DNA from: Hordeum vulgare subsp. vulgare | Taxonomy: Eukaryota > Streptophyta > Magnoliopsida > Poales > Poaceae | DNA length: 64,000 nt | Reading direction: 5' to 3' | NCBI RefSeq assembly: GCF_904849725.1 | Contig: NC_058520.1 | Coordinates: forward strand, 534,864,083-534,928,082 | Part shown: in pieces, positions 46,706 to 57,602 of the stretch | Layout of the letters: each line of letters starts with the position of its first letter | Numbering within the stretch: the stretch's first letter is position 1 | The notes under the pieces: model-generated | What the model was told of the DNA's origin: nothing | Databases searched by the model: none | What the model saw: only the letters and a program-made list of their open reading frames with translations | Program-made: the position numbers and the translations under genes

Positions 46706-47485
46706 ATGCCTCATATGCTCCATCTTTTCAATGTCTTTCATGAGCATGATGGGAAGGAAAATAGTGCTCAAGTGCTGAAAGAAGAATTACATAGAATGCT
46801 TGGCATAGAATATATGAAAGATGAGCATGATTGCAATGTTGTTAGCATGAATTCTATGAATACCCATGATGCTAATGATATGCAAAGCCACAAGCTTGGG
46901 GATGCTATATTTGATGAACATGATCTTTTTAGTTCTTCCACTTTGAATGATCAAAATTATTTTGATGAAAGCATGCCCCCTATCTATGATGATTATTGTG
47001 AGGATACTTATGCTTTGAAGAAGAGGGATGATAAAGCTTGTCATACTTTCGAAAACCCCTTTGCTAAACCTTGCTTTTTCATTGTGGACACAATTTGTAG
47101 TGCTCAAGTCTTTTACGGTACTCCCCCTACTATTCTTGAGAATAGACTTCCTTATGTGGAGAGTAGTAAAATTTATATGCTTGTAGATCATGAAAAGAAT
47201 GCTTCAAGTGTTGGTTATATTTTTGAATTCATTCATGATGCTACTGAAAATTACTATGAGAGAGGGTCATATGCTTCTACTTATTGCAATAGTATCAAGC
47301 TTCCTCTCCATATGTTGAATTTTTTTAAGCTATGCTTGTTTTGCCTTCCTATGCTAGTTGATTCTTGCTCCAATAAATTGTTTGATCACAAAATCCATAT
47401 GCACAGGAAGTGGGTTAGACTTAAATGTGCTAGACATTTGCTCCATGATGCTCTCGTTGTGTTTCAATCCTTACCTTTTGTGTGA
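46706..47485 (+). CDS. Single ORF of a non-autonomous LTR element, 259 aa, function unknown
   Basis: I chose ATG 46,706 as the first methionine; the frame opens earlier without one. The protein is acidic and His/Asp/Tyr-rich in the first half (EHDGKENSAQ, KDEHDCN, PPIYDDYCEDTY). The second half contains a hydrophobic stretch, MLNFFKLCLFCLPMLVDSC, and ends in a basic block, HKIHMHRKWVRLKCARHLLHDAL. No zinc knuckle, protease or polymerase motif is visible. The MHRKxVRL block also occurs out of frame after the ORF at 11,566-12,564, so the two may belong to one protein family. It is intact, unlike most genes around it, but I do not know what it does. A gag-like role is only inference. Confidence 0.72.
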   Translation: MPHMLHLFNVFHEHDGKENSAQVLKEELHRMLGIEYMKDEHDCNVVSMNSMNTHDANDMQSHKLGDAIFDEHDLFSSSTLNDQNYFDESMPPIYDDYCEDTYALKKRDDKACHTFENPFAKPCFFIVDTICSAQVFYGTPPTILENRLPYVESSKIYMLVDHEKNASSVGYIFEFIHDATENYYERGSYASTYCNSIKLPLHMLNFFKLCLFCLPMLVDSCSNKLFDHKIHMHRKWVRLKCARHLLHDALVVFQSLPFV

Positions 47486-50150
47486 GCATCATTGAAATCA
47501 ATGCCTAGCTAAGGGTGTTAAAAGATAGCGCTTGTTGGGAGGCAACCCAATGAATAAATTTTTCTTTGCTTTTTGATTCCTGTTTTTTCTCCACACCATA
47601 ATAATTCTGTTATGATTGTGTTTTTTGTGTTTCTTTTTGTGTTTGTGCTAAGCAAAACCGTTATGATTAGTCTTGGGGATGATCGTTTGGTCATGCTGGA
47701 AAAGACAGAAACTTTCTGCTCACGAAAAGAATTTTCATTTTTCTTCTGTAAGAGCTTTTGAGTTGATTCTTTTTGCTGCTGATTGCTATGCAAATTCTTT
47801 AGACTGTCATAATTTTTCAGAATTTTTTGAAGTATTAGAAGTATACGAAGTATATAGTTTAACAGATTCTGTTTTTGTTGTGTTGGTTGCTTATTTTGAT
47901 GAAACTATGGATAGTATCGGAGGGTACTAGCCATGGAAAAGTGAAAATACAGTAACACAACATCAACATAAGTAGAATTCAAGTTTTCTACAGTACCTAA
48001 GGAAGTGGTGGTTCGATTTCTTATACTAATGTTATCACGAGTTTCTGTTTAAGTTTCGTGTTGTGAAGTTTTCAAGTTTTGGGTGAAGTTCTTATGGACA
48101 AAGAGATAAAGAGTGGCAATAGCTCAAGCTTGGGGATGCCCAAGGCACCCCAAGAGATTCAAGGATGCCGTAAAAGCCTAAGCTTGGGGATGCCCCGGGA
48201 AGGCATCCCCTCTCTCGTCTTCAATCCATCGGTAACGTTACTTGGGGCTATATTTTTATTCACCACATGATATGTGTTTTAGCTTGGAGCGTCTTGTATC
48301 GTAGGAGTCTTTTTTTGTGTGTGTCACAATCATCCTTGCTGCACACCTAGATAGAGAGACATGCCCTCACCGTGATTTTGTCGAGCTTCACTTATATCCT
48401 TTGGTAGACAATTCAGCTCACATGTGCTTCACTTATATCTTTTGAGCTAGATACCTTTGCTCTATGTGCTTCACTTATATCTTTTAGAGCGCAGCGGTGC
48501 GTGGCTTGGTAGTTGATCTATGCTTTGAAAGTAGTCTCAAAAGGGTAGTTATCCAAAGGGATACGAAAACTTCCACCTTCATGTGCATTGAATAGAAAGA
48601 GAAGTTTGATTCATCTCAATTAGTTTTGAGTTGTGGTTTTGATAATATTGAAGTCATGCTAGTAAGGTGTTGTGGATCTAGAAATACTTGTGTTGAAGTT
48701 AGTAATTCCCATAGCATGCACGTATGGTGAACCACTATGTGATGAAGTCTGAGCATGATTAGTCTATTGATTGTCATCCTTTGTGTGGCGGTCGGGATCG
48801 CGCGATGGTTTATACGTACCAACCCTTCCCCTAGGAGTATGCGTTGAATGCTTTGTTTCGATTACTAATAAAAATTTTGCAACAAGTATATGAGTTCTTC
48901 ATGACTAATGTTGAGTCCATGGTTTAGATGCACTTTCACCTTCCACCATCACTATCTTCTTAGTGCCGTGCAACTTTCGCCGGTGCACAAAACCCACCAT
49001 TAGCCTCCCTCAAAACAGCCACCATACCTACCTATTATGGCTTTTTCAAAGTTATTCCGAGATATATTGCCATGCAACTACCACCATGAAACGTTCCACC
49101 ACGTCTACATTGCCATTGCATGATCATAATATAGCTAGCATGATGTTTCCATTAATGTCTATGCCAGGCTAGATCATTGTCACGGTACACTAGTGAAGGC
49201 ATTCCATATAGAGTCATCATTGCTCTAAGTTTTGAGTTGTAAGTGTGATGATCATCATTGATGGAGCATTGTCCCATGTGAGAAAATAAAAGAGGCCAGC
49301 GAAGCCCATTTACAAAAAGAGGCCAAAGATGCCCACCAAAAAAAAGAGGCCAAAGAGCCCACAAAAAAATGAGAGAAAAGAGAGAAGGGACAATGCTACT
49401 ATCCTTCCACACTTGTGCTTATTAAGCACCATGATCTTCATGATTGAGAGTCTCTTGTTTTGTCACCACCATATAGCTAGTGGGAAATTTTCATTGTATA
49501 ATTTGGCTTGTATATTCCAATGATAGACTTCCTAAAAATTGCCTTAGGTCTTCGTGAGCAAGCAAGTTGGATGCACACCCATTAGTTTTCTTTAAAAGCT
49601 TTCACACACTCTTATATCTAGTGCATAATTTGTATGGCAATCCCTACTCATTCACATTGATATCTATTGATGAGCATCTCCACAGCTTATTGATATGCCT
49701 AGTTAATGTGATCATCTTCTCCTTTTTTGTCTTGCAACCTCCACCACACTCCACACCACTTATAGTGCTAAAACCATGGCTCACGCTCATGTATTGCGTG
49801 AGAGTTGAAAAGTTTTGAGAAAGTAAATGTGTGAAACAATTACTTGGCCAATACCGGGGTTGTGCATGATTTAAATTCGTTGTGCAATGATGATAGAGCA
49901 TAGCCAGACTATATGCTTTTGTAGGGATAACTTTCTTTTGGCCTTGTTATTTTGAAAGTTCATGATTACCTTGCTAGTTTGCTTGAACTATTATTGTTTC
50001 CACGTCAATAGAAAACTATTGTTTTGAATCTAACGGATCTGAACATTCATGTCACATAAGAGGAGTTACAAAGGACATCTATGCTAGGTAGCATGAAAGC
50101 ATCAAAAATTCATTCTTTATCACTTCCCTACTCGAGGACGAGCAGGAGTT
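47486..50150 (+). other. Long non-coding internal region of the 44,926-51,869 element
   Basis: It holds AAGCTTGGGGATGC copies at 48,126-48,139 and 48,180-48,193, the stem-loop at 48,186-48,210, GCTTCACTTATATC(C/T)TTT repeats at about 48,384, 48,425 and 48,468, and AAAGAGGCC purine repeats near 49,284-49,390. Order and much of the sequence agree with 13,450-15,580. Short ORFs are not supported. Confidence 0.75.
48186..48210 (+). other. Conserved stem-loop
   Basis: GGGGATGCC / GGCATCCCC, 9-bp perfect stem, 7-base loop CCGGGAA. Counterpart of 13,583-13,606. Confidence 0.6.
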
Positions 50151-50165
50151 AAGCTTGGGGATGCT
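50151..50165 (+). promoter_or_regulatory. Polypurine tract of the 44,926-51,869 element
   Basis: AAGCTTGGGGATGCT abuts the 3' LTR. Confidence 0.8.
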
Positions 50166-51869
50166 TGATACGTCTCCAACGTATTTATAATTTTTTATGG
50201 TTCCATGTTATTATCTTGTCAACTTTGGATGTTTTATATGCATGAATATGCTATTTTATATCTTCTTTGGGACTAACCTATTAACTCAGTGCCAAGTGTC
50301 AGTTTCTGTTTTTTCCGTGTTTTTGGCCCATTTTCAGACGGAGTCCAATTGGAATGAAACTTTACGATGGTTTTTTTTGGACCAAAAGAGACCCCCGAAG
50401 CTTTGGAAGGACACAAGAGCCACGAGGGAGTCACAAGCCCTGACGCCGCCACCACCCCCCTAGGTGGTGGCGACCAGGCTTGTGACCTCCTCATGGGCCC
50501 AACCGACGTAATTCCACCGCCATACATTCCTATAAATTCAGAAACCCCCAAAAAGAAACCTAGATCGGGAGTTCCACCGCCGCAAGCCTCTGTAGCCACC
50601 AAAAACCAATCTGGAGCCCGTTCTGGCACCCTGCCGGAGGGGGAATCCATCTCCGGTGGCCATCTTCATCATCCCGGCGATCTCCATGACGAGGAGGGAG
50701 TAGTTCTCCCTCGGGGCTGAGGGTATGTACCACCAGCTATGTGTTTGATCTCTCTCTCTCGTGTTCTTGAGATGTCTTGATCTCGATGTACCATGGGCTT
50801 TGCTACTATAGTTGGATCTTATGATGTTCTTCCCCCTCTCCCTCTTGTAATGAATTGAGTTTCCCCTTTGGAGTTATCTTATCGGATTGAGTCTTTGAGA
50901 ACACTTGATGTATGTCTTGCACGTGTCTATCTGCTGTGATCAACTTGCGGGTTTGTGACAATTGGGAACCTATGCATATGGGTTGGCACACGTTTGATTC
51001 ATGTGAGTACTCGATGTATGTTTTGGTGATCAACTTGCGGGTTCGTGACATTGGGAACCTATGCATAGGGGTTGGCACACGTTTTGACTCTCCGGTAGAA
51101 ACTTTGGGGCACTCTTTGAAGTTCTATGTGTTGGTTGAATAGATGATTCTGAGATTATGTGATGCATATCGCATAATCATGCCCACGGATACTTGAGGTG
51201 ACAATGGAGTATCTAGGTGACATTAGGGTCTTGGTTGATATGTATCTTAAGGTGTTATTCTAGTACGAACTCTATGATGGATCGAACGGAAAGAATAGCT
51301 TCATGTTATTTTACTACGGACTCTTGAATAGATCAATCACAAAGAATAACTTTGTGGTGGTTTCGTACCCGATAATAATCTCTTTGTTTGTTCCCCGCTA
51401 TTAGTGACTTTGGAGTGACTCTTTGTTGCATGTTGAGGGCTAGTTATATGATCCAATTATGTTATCATTGTTGAGAGAACTTCACTAGTGAAAGTATGAA
51501 TCCTAGGCCTTGTTTCCACGCATTGCAATACCATTCGTGCTCACTTCTCTTACTAGTTACCTTGCTGTTTTTGTAATTTCAGATTACAAAAACCTATATC
51601 TACCATCCATATTGCACTTGTATCACCATCTCTTCGCCGAACTAGTGTACCTATACAACTTATCATTGTATTAGGTGTGTTAGGGACACAAGAGACTCTT
51701 ATTTATTTGGTTGCAGGGTTGCTTGAGAGATACCATCTTCATCCTACGCCTCCCGCAGATTGATAAACCTTAGGTCACCCACTTGAGGGAAAATTGGTAC
51801 TGTCCTGCAACCCTCTGCACTTGGAGGCCCAACAACGTCTACAAGGAGAAGGTTGCGTAGTAGACATCA
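50166..51869 (+). repeat. 3' LTR of the 44,926-51,869 element
   Basis: It starts TGATACGTCTCCAACG and ends GTAGACATCA, with TATAAATT-like TATAAATTC at 50,531-50,539. The target duplication follows directly. Confidence 0.93.
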
Positions 51870-51874
51870 CCTCC

Positions 51875-52723
51875 TGTGATGAAGAACTTTATTATGCAGT
51901 CTGTCGCTTTTATGTCTTCCTCATCACAGGTTCGTACAAAGCTTATTTTCCACACACTAATATATCATACATATTAGAGAGCAATTTTTATTGCTTGCAC
52001 CGATGACAACTCACTTGAGGGATCTTATTCAATCCATAGGTAGGTATGGTGGACACTCATGGCAAAACTGGGTTGAAGGTTTATGGATGCACAAGTAGTA
52101 TCTCTACTTGGTGCGGGAGTTTTGGCTAATATGAGGTCAAGGCAATCGTCACATGCTAAGGGATCTCTAATCATATAATATTGTTTGGAACCAAGCAAAC
52201 ACAATTCATTATGTTGTCTTCCTTGTCCAACATCTACTTCTAGGCATGTAATAGTTTGGTGAGTGCTCACAAGTATAGAAAGTGTCTAAGATGATATATT
52301 TATATGTGAACCTCTCTTTCCTTATTACTTCTTATTAATTGCAACAATGACTGAGGTCTATGTTGGTCTACTCTCAACAAGTTTCCATCATCATACTTGT
52401 TATATATGAAGCTATCACTTTCCATAAGATTATCTCATGATCTCTCATGCTATCGTTCTTTTCATACTTTTGATCATGGCACAAAACAAAGCCCTTGACT
52501 AAGATACTCTTTATTATATAGCTCACAAGCTCGAATACATCAGGGGAAACACAAGGCAAAAGACTCAAACTAAACACTAAAGACTTATTCCACTAAGAGA
52601 AGAAATAAAATTGGAAAGGAAAGAACTAAAACAAAGGTAAAAGCAAAAGATATAAAGGTGATACGATACCAAGGCAACTCCCCCAAGCTTGGAAAAAGCC
52701 AAGGGGATTGCCCATACCAATGC
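51875..52723 (-). other. Internal non-coding region of the outer element, continued
   Basis: AT-rich, without a credible gene. On the minus strand it carries AAGCTTGGGGGAGTTGCC at about 52,689-52,672, another polypurine-like copy. It lies downstream of the 134-codon ORF. Confidence 0.65.
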
Positions 52724-53128
52724 TTAGTTGTCTTCATTTGGTGGTGATGGTGGTGGTGTTGCAACATGAGTTTGATCATCCGTCTTTGATTCCAAGACAA
52801 CTATCAATCTTTGATTTATACCTTTGAGATCCGCGACATGGTTTTCCAGCAAAACAACTTCACGAGAAAGGTAAATATTGCGAGCAAGAGTTGTTTCACA
52901 AAACCTCAAGAGTTCAATCAAGGATGGAGAGAGCACGTGGAGGAAGGATTGGAGAAAATGTACTCCTTCAACGTCTTCAATGTTGAACCTAGGTTGAGCT
53001 TCCTCCCTAGCTTGGATTTTCTCCTTAGTTTTGTCCCTGGCTTCCGTGACTTCTACTCTTTTTAGATCAGCATCTTCTTCTTCATTAACTTGAGGGAGAT
53101 TATTCTCCCCAACAGATTCCTGAGACAT
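52724..53128 (-). CDS. 134-aa ORF of the outer non-autonomous element, function unknown
   Basis: Complete ORF starting at ATG 53,128 and ending TGA-side at 52,724. The first third is highly charged and likely helical (EEEDADLKRVEVTEARDKTK, then KEKIQAREE). The middle is amphipathic and leucine-rich (FLQSFLHVLSPSLIELLRFC), and a second helical stretch (LLENHVADLKGINQRLIVVL) could form a coiled coil. It ends with a proline-rich acidic tail. I recall similar short proteins as repeats in wheat annotation, but no function is known to me. A minus-strand TATA box lies about 90 bp upstream. Confidence 0.65.
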   Translation of the reverse strand: MSQESVGENNLPQVNEEEDADLKRVEVTEARDKTKEKIQAREEAQPRFNIEDVEGVHFLQSFLHVLSPSLIELLRFCETTLARNIYLSREVVLLENHVADLKGINQRLIVVLESKTDDQTHVATPPPSPPNEDN

Positions 53129-53213
53129 CTTTGCTCTAAATCTGCGACAGACAACAGGCTTGAAACGAAAACAGAGGAAAACTGCGCGATACGGAGATCA
53201 AAACCCTCGGGCG

Positions 53214-53221
53214 TTTATATA
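53214..53221 (-). promoter_or_regulatory. TATA box upstream of the 134-aa ORF
   Basis: TATATAAA on the minus strand, 86-93 bp before the ATG. It is preceded by a GC-rich segment (53,275-53,340) with GCCGCGGC words that resembles the 43,895-43,965 part of the 3' LTR. Confidence 0.5.
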
Positions 53222-53694
53222 ATGATTTTTTCTGGAGCAGAAGGAGTGCTCCGCAAGAAAACAGAGTCCGGGAGGCACACGAGCTGCCCACAAGCTCTGT
53301 TGCCGCGGCTAGGGGGGAGGCCGCGGCAACCAAGCTTGTGGCTGCCTCGTTGAAAGTGCATGCCATGCCCCTAATCGTCTTTTGGTGTTAATGACAACAC
53401 ATACATAGGAAACTAATCCTATTTGTTGAGTGTATCTCAGGATGTAGTAGATTGAGAATTATGTGCCAAAGGTTGTCTGAAAAGATTGGGGAGTTATATT
53501 TCGAGAAGGCTCGGGATTAAGAAGAGATGATGTAGATTAGTCTTTTGAGTTTACTGATATTGAGTATAGGGATCCCGCACTATTAAGAGGGGATCACAGG
53601 TTTTGCGATGAACTTGCTCATACCACATCTTTACTATCATACCAAACACCACACAATCTCCACTCTGTTCTCAATTCAAAACAGGTCTATTGCC

Positions 53695-54200
53695 TCGGAC
53701 ATCCGGCTCCCTCCGGACGTCCGACGGCCTGACGACCGGCAGGCTGAAATCCGCAGCCCGTCACCAGAAGTTTGTGCGCCATATAACTCGGAAATCCGGC
53801 TCCCTCCGGTCATCTGAGGGCCGGACGTCCGGCCAAGCCCCGGAAATCCGGAAGCGTGCACCAGTAGAATTTGTGTTCTATAACTCAGAAATCCGGCTCC
53901 CTCCAGACGTCCGAGCGCCGGACGTCCGACCCCGTCGGAAATCCGGAAACTACCACCACTAGAAGTTAAGCTGTATGACATGGATTTCCGGTCTACTCCG
54001 GACGTCCGAACGCTGATAAATTCAAAATAGGTTCAGTCGTATCTACAGGCCTCGGACGACCGACCCCTGTCGGACGCCCGGTTGCTGATAAATTCAAAAG
54101 AGTTCCAGTCGTGCCCACAGGCCTCGGACGACCAACCCATGTCGGACGTCCGGCCCCTCGCGGACGCCCGGACTTCCGGCAACTGTCGGACGTCCGGACC
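53695..54200 (+). repeat. Array of GGACGTCC palindromes in the LTR promoter zone
   Basis: Exact GGACGTCC at 53,715, 53,823, 53,920, 54,000, 54,144 and 54,188, with near copies AGACGTCC and GGACGCCC between them. One copy extends to GCCGGACGTCCGGC. CGGAAATCCGG units alternate with them. The 3' LTR holds seven exact copies (62,500-63,000). The core GACGTC is the plant bZIP C-box. Confidence 0.85.
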
Positions 54201-54243
54201 CTGCGTGACTTAAGCACCTCCAACGGCTGGATTTCACTCCACA

Positions 54244-54253
54244 CTATATATAC
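54244..54253 (+). promoter_or_regulatory. TATA box of the Sirevirus LTR
   Basis: CTATATATAC, about 50 bp after the last GGACGTCC. The 3' LTR has the same at 63,043-63,052. Confidence 0.65.
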
Positions 54254-54985
54254 TCTTCTCCCACCTCGTGAAAGGGGGTTCAACACAGCTAGAATACACC
54301 CAAGAACACCTTTCCTCTCACTCACTCTTGTCTACACCAAATCCTAGATCCCAAGAGCATTTGTGAGTCCTTTTGAGTGTTGTTCCAATCAAAAGATAGA
54401 TCGTCTCCCTCTCCTCCTTCACACCAAAGTGATTTGTGATTTGAGCAAGTTTTGAGCAATCCCCGTGATCTTGTTACTCTTGGAGGTTGGAGACTCCTAG
54501 GCGGTAGGAGTCTTCAGAGAGGAATCAAACCATTGTGATATCCCCCGGAAAGTTTGTGAAGGTTTGGAAGCCACCTCAAGGCTTACCACTAGTGGTTGAG
54601 AAACGCCTTCGTGGAGTTATCTCAGAGGGAGAATAGGGTGAGCCTTCGTGGCGTTGGTGTGCCTTCGTGGTAACATCCGCCCCGCTAACGGTGACGTAGC
54701 TTCCCTCCAAGGAAGTGAACATCGGGATACATCCTTGTCTCTCTCGGAGTTTCGGTTATTCCTAACCCTAACTCTCTACTTGTGTTAATCCTTATTACAT
54801 ACTTGTATTTGATTATTGTTTACCGCTTGTCTTACTTCACTCCAAATAGCTTACCCATTGTCATAGCAATTATTAGGGCTACACTCATATTCCGCACTTT
54901 AGCCTAAAATTGCTAAGTAATTATTAAAATTTGGATTTGTACCTATTCACCCCCCCCCTCTAGGTCCATCTCGATCCTTTCCAAT

Positions 54986-54997
54986 TGGTATCAGAGT
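54986..54997 (+). promoter_or_regulatory. Primer binding site (initiator tRNA-Met)
   Basis: TGGTATCAGAGT, complementary to the tRNA-iMet 3' end except the last base, 2 bp after the LTR. Confidence 0.88.
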
Positions 54998-55037
54998 CTC
55001 GTGCTCTATTTGTTTGGCTTAACCGCCCTAGAGCGAG

Positions 55038-57595
55038 ATGGACGTGGATCCAGCTACGGTAGCTCCAGTGCAGAGGGACGGGACTTCCTCGGAAGTCAAG
55101 TCTTTCACCTCTGAGGACCTGGAACGGGCCCTTGCCAAGCAAAAAGAGGAGCATGATGCTTCTCTTGAGGCCATGATTCAAATGAGACTAGCATCACTAA
55201 CCACGGGGACAACCACGTCCCCGAGGGCCTCAGGGCCCCACATGCACGGTACTTCATTTGGCCAACCACCTCTGGAGAGGAACCAAACCAGTGTTCCATG
55301 GCTTTATGCTAGATCTCAAATTGAGAAACCTAAGTACAATCCTAGAGGAAAACCTCCCTTGCTTGATGAAAATTCCGATTTTGCTTTGTGGAGAGTTGGT
55401 ATGCAGGATCATCTTAGGTACGCCAATGATGAGATGCTGGACATCCTCGAGCATGGGTACAATCCTGTAGATCCAAGATGCCTCACGCCCAGAGAAACTT
55501 ATGACAAGCATCTCAATGACACTGCGATTATGTGCATAAGAAAAGGAATGAATGACAAGCAACGAAGACCATACATTCACATCACAGGTGCCAAGGAATT
55601 GTGGGACAACATCATAAGGACCAAGACCGGTACCTCCACTCTTCGGCTGCTCAATATGAAATTGCCAAGGGGCAATTGCAGAATTTCTGTATGGAAAAGG
55701 GTGAATCTCCCAAGCAACTACTAGAACGACTCATGACTCTCGCCGCAGACATTGAGTCATGTGACTGTGACAAGACGCAAGATGGCTTCAATCTGACCAA
55801 GATATTTCTTGTGGACAAGTTACTTCACGCTCTTGCTCCGTATCACCATCAAATGGTATGGGACATGAGGCAGCATTATGGGTTCAAAGAAATGACTCCG
55901 GATGACATCATATCCACCTTCCAATTATTTGAAGAGTCAAAGGCAAATGCAACAAAGCGCCTAGCCATGCATGGCACTTCAACATCAAAGATCAATCTTG
56001 CTTTGAAAGCCAAGCATGAGTGTGACGAAGAAGAAAGTGAAGAAGAAGACGGTGATGAGGACTGCGAAGATGGTGATGATGTTGACTCTGATGAAAGCCC
56101 ATCTTATGAGGACATTGCTCTCTTTGTAAAGAAGTTCAGTGCAGGAAAGTTCAAGGGAAGATTCCCAAAGAAGAAGGTAAGGAAATGCTATAATTGTGAG
56201 GAAACCAACCACTTATCCAGTGACTGCCCTTATGAGAAGAGAGAAGACAAACCAAGGTTTCCAAAGACCTTTGTAAAGAAGAAGTTGCCAAACCCTATGA
56301 ACTCCAAGTTCAAGAGGACGCATGGAAGAGCAATGGTTGCACAAGAAGAATCAAATCCAGAAGATGTTGGTGGAGTTGCCGGAGTAGCTCAAGATACACA
56401 AAACACCTTGAGGCTAGTCAACAAAAGTGGTGATGTTGTTCACTACAACTATATGAAGGACTACAAGGGCAACGCTCACAAGTGTTTGATGGCAAAGACT
56501 GCCATGGGAGATGAGGAAGACCAAAGCTCCCATGATAAGGTTAAGGTAACTCCACGGTTAAACTCCTTCAGTCTAGTTTCCACTCCTTCTCATGAGTATC
56601 TTGATGCGGAAGATCACTATGAGGATAATGACTTAGATCATCCCATGTTTGCTAAAATAAACAAATTTATGTGCTCTCTTAAAGGAAAGAAGCTCACTAT
56701 GTTTCGCATACTTATGGAAATGGTGAGTAAGCACACCAATACCATCAAGGAACTCGAAACCCTCGTCACTGAGGAGAAGGAGAGAAGTGAACTCCTTGAG
56801 CAGAAAGTCTTGTATGAGGAAGCACAAAATGATGCACTATGTTCAAAAGTAGGTGAAAACCTTGATAAACATGCTAATGATCTTGCCTCCTTGAAAAAGG
56901 CTGAATATGTGTGCAAAGAATTACTAAATGATAAAGACCGACTTGTGAACTCTCATGCTTCCCTTTCTAAGGACTGTGAGCGTCTATCCTTGTCTCTCAA
57001 AGACAAGGAAGAGAAACTCACTGTTCTTACAAAGAGCTTTGAGGCACTTAAGGTCACTTATCTTGACACTCTAGCTAAGGCCTACTCCTCACCTATTATC
57101 AATGTTGATACCTGCACTACTAACTCTAGTAGTGAACTGACATCTATCCTTGAGGAAAATTGTTCGTTAAAGGCACAGCTAGACAGAGGTCTCATGACAT
57201 GTGCACAAGGACAAAAGACTCTCAATGAGATCTTAAGTCGACACAATGGAGGTTTCGCCAAGGAAGGGCTTGGGTTCAACCCAAGCACTGCCAAGAACAG
57301 TGCATCTCCTCTCAAGTGTACCACTCCGCTTAAAGAAATATTTGTACGAGAGGGACACACAGAGAAAGGTAAGGTTGTGAGTGGATCGGCCACTAGGGGT
57401 TCGTCTACTCACAACAAGACAACCGAATTCATGCCTCCATCCTATGTACTCCACAAATCAAAGGAAGGAGAGGTCTATGCTAAATTCGTTGGTCCCCGTA
57501 ATGCATTTCGATTCTATGCTATTTGGGTCCCTAAGACTCTTGTAACTAATGTGAAAGGCCCCATGACAAAATGGGTACCTCAAACCAAGTCTTAA
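55038..57595 (+). pseudogene. Sirevirus gag, one frame change
   Basis: It starts at ATG 55,038 shortly after the primer site. It contains the UBN2-type gag core (FALWRVGMQDHL ... GAKELWDNI), an acidic run (EEESEEEDGDEDCEDGDD), an intact zinc knuckle CYNCEETNHLSSDC (CX2CX4HX4C, about 56,186-56,227), then a long charged helical region with heptad character (about 56,680-57,080) and a Ser/Thr-rich end. It is about 850 codons, large for copia but usual for Sireviruses. A one-base loss near 55,645 shifts the frame, so the first 200 codons and the rest are not joined. The stop TAA at 57,593-57,595 is followed by pol in another frame. Confidence 0.88.
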
Positions 57596-57602
57596 TTCGT
57601 TA

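Larger units (their letters stand above)
44926..51869 (+). mobile_element. Complete non-autonomous LTR retrotransposon, nested in the outer element
   Basis: LTRs of 1658 and 1704 bp, a perfect CCTCC duplication (44,921-44,925 and 51,870-51,874), an exact tRNA-Asp primer site and a polypurine tract. The interior (3.6 kb) has one intact ORF of 259 codons and a long non-coding region, with no pol. It is related to the 9921-17,130 element in its 3' non-coding part but differs in LTR and ORF. Confidence 0.94.
53351..54983 (+). repeat. 5' LTR of the Sirevirus
   Basis: It starts TGAAAGTGCATGCC and ends CCTTTCCA; the partner ends CCTTTTCA. It contains the motif array at 53,695-54,200 and a TATA box at 54,244-54,253. 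Confidence 0.92.

Noticed and set aside
53695..54200. CRISPR-like spaced repeats
   Set aside because: The repeats are short palindromes of irregular spacing inside a plant LTR, duplicated in both LTRs, with no cas genes.
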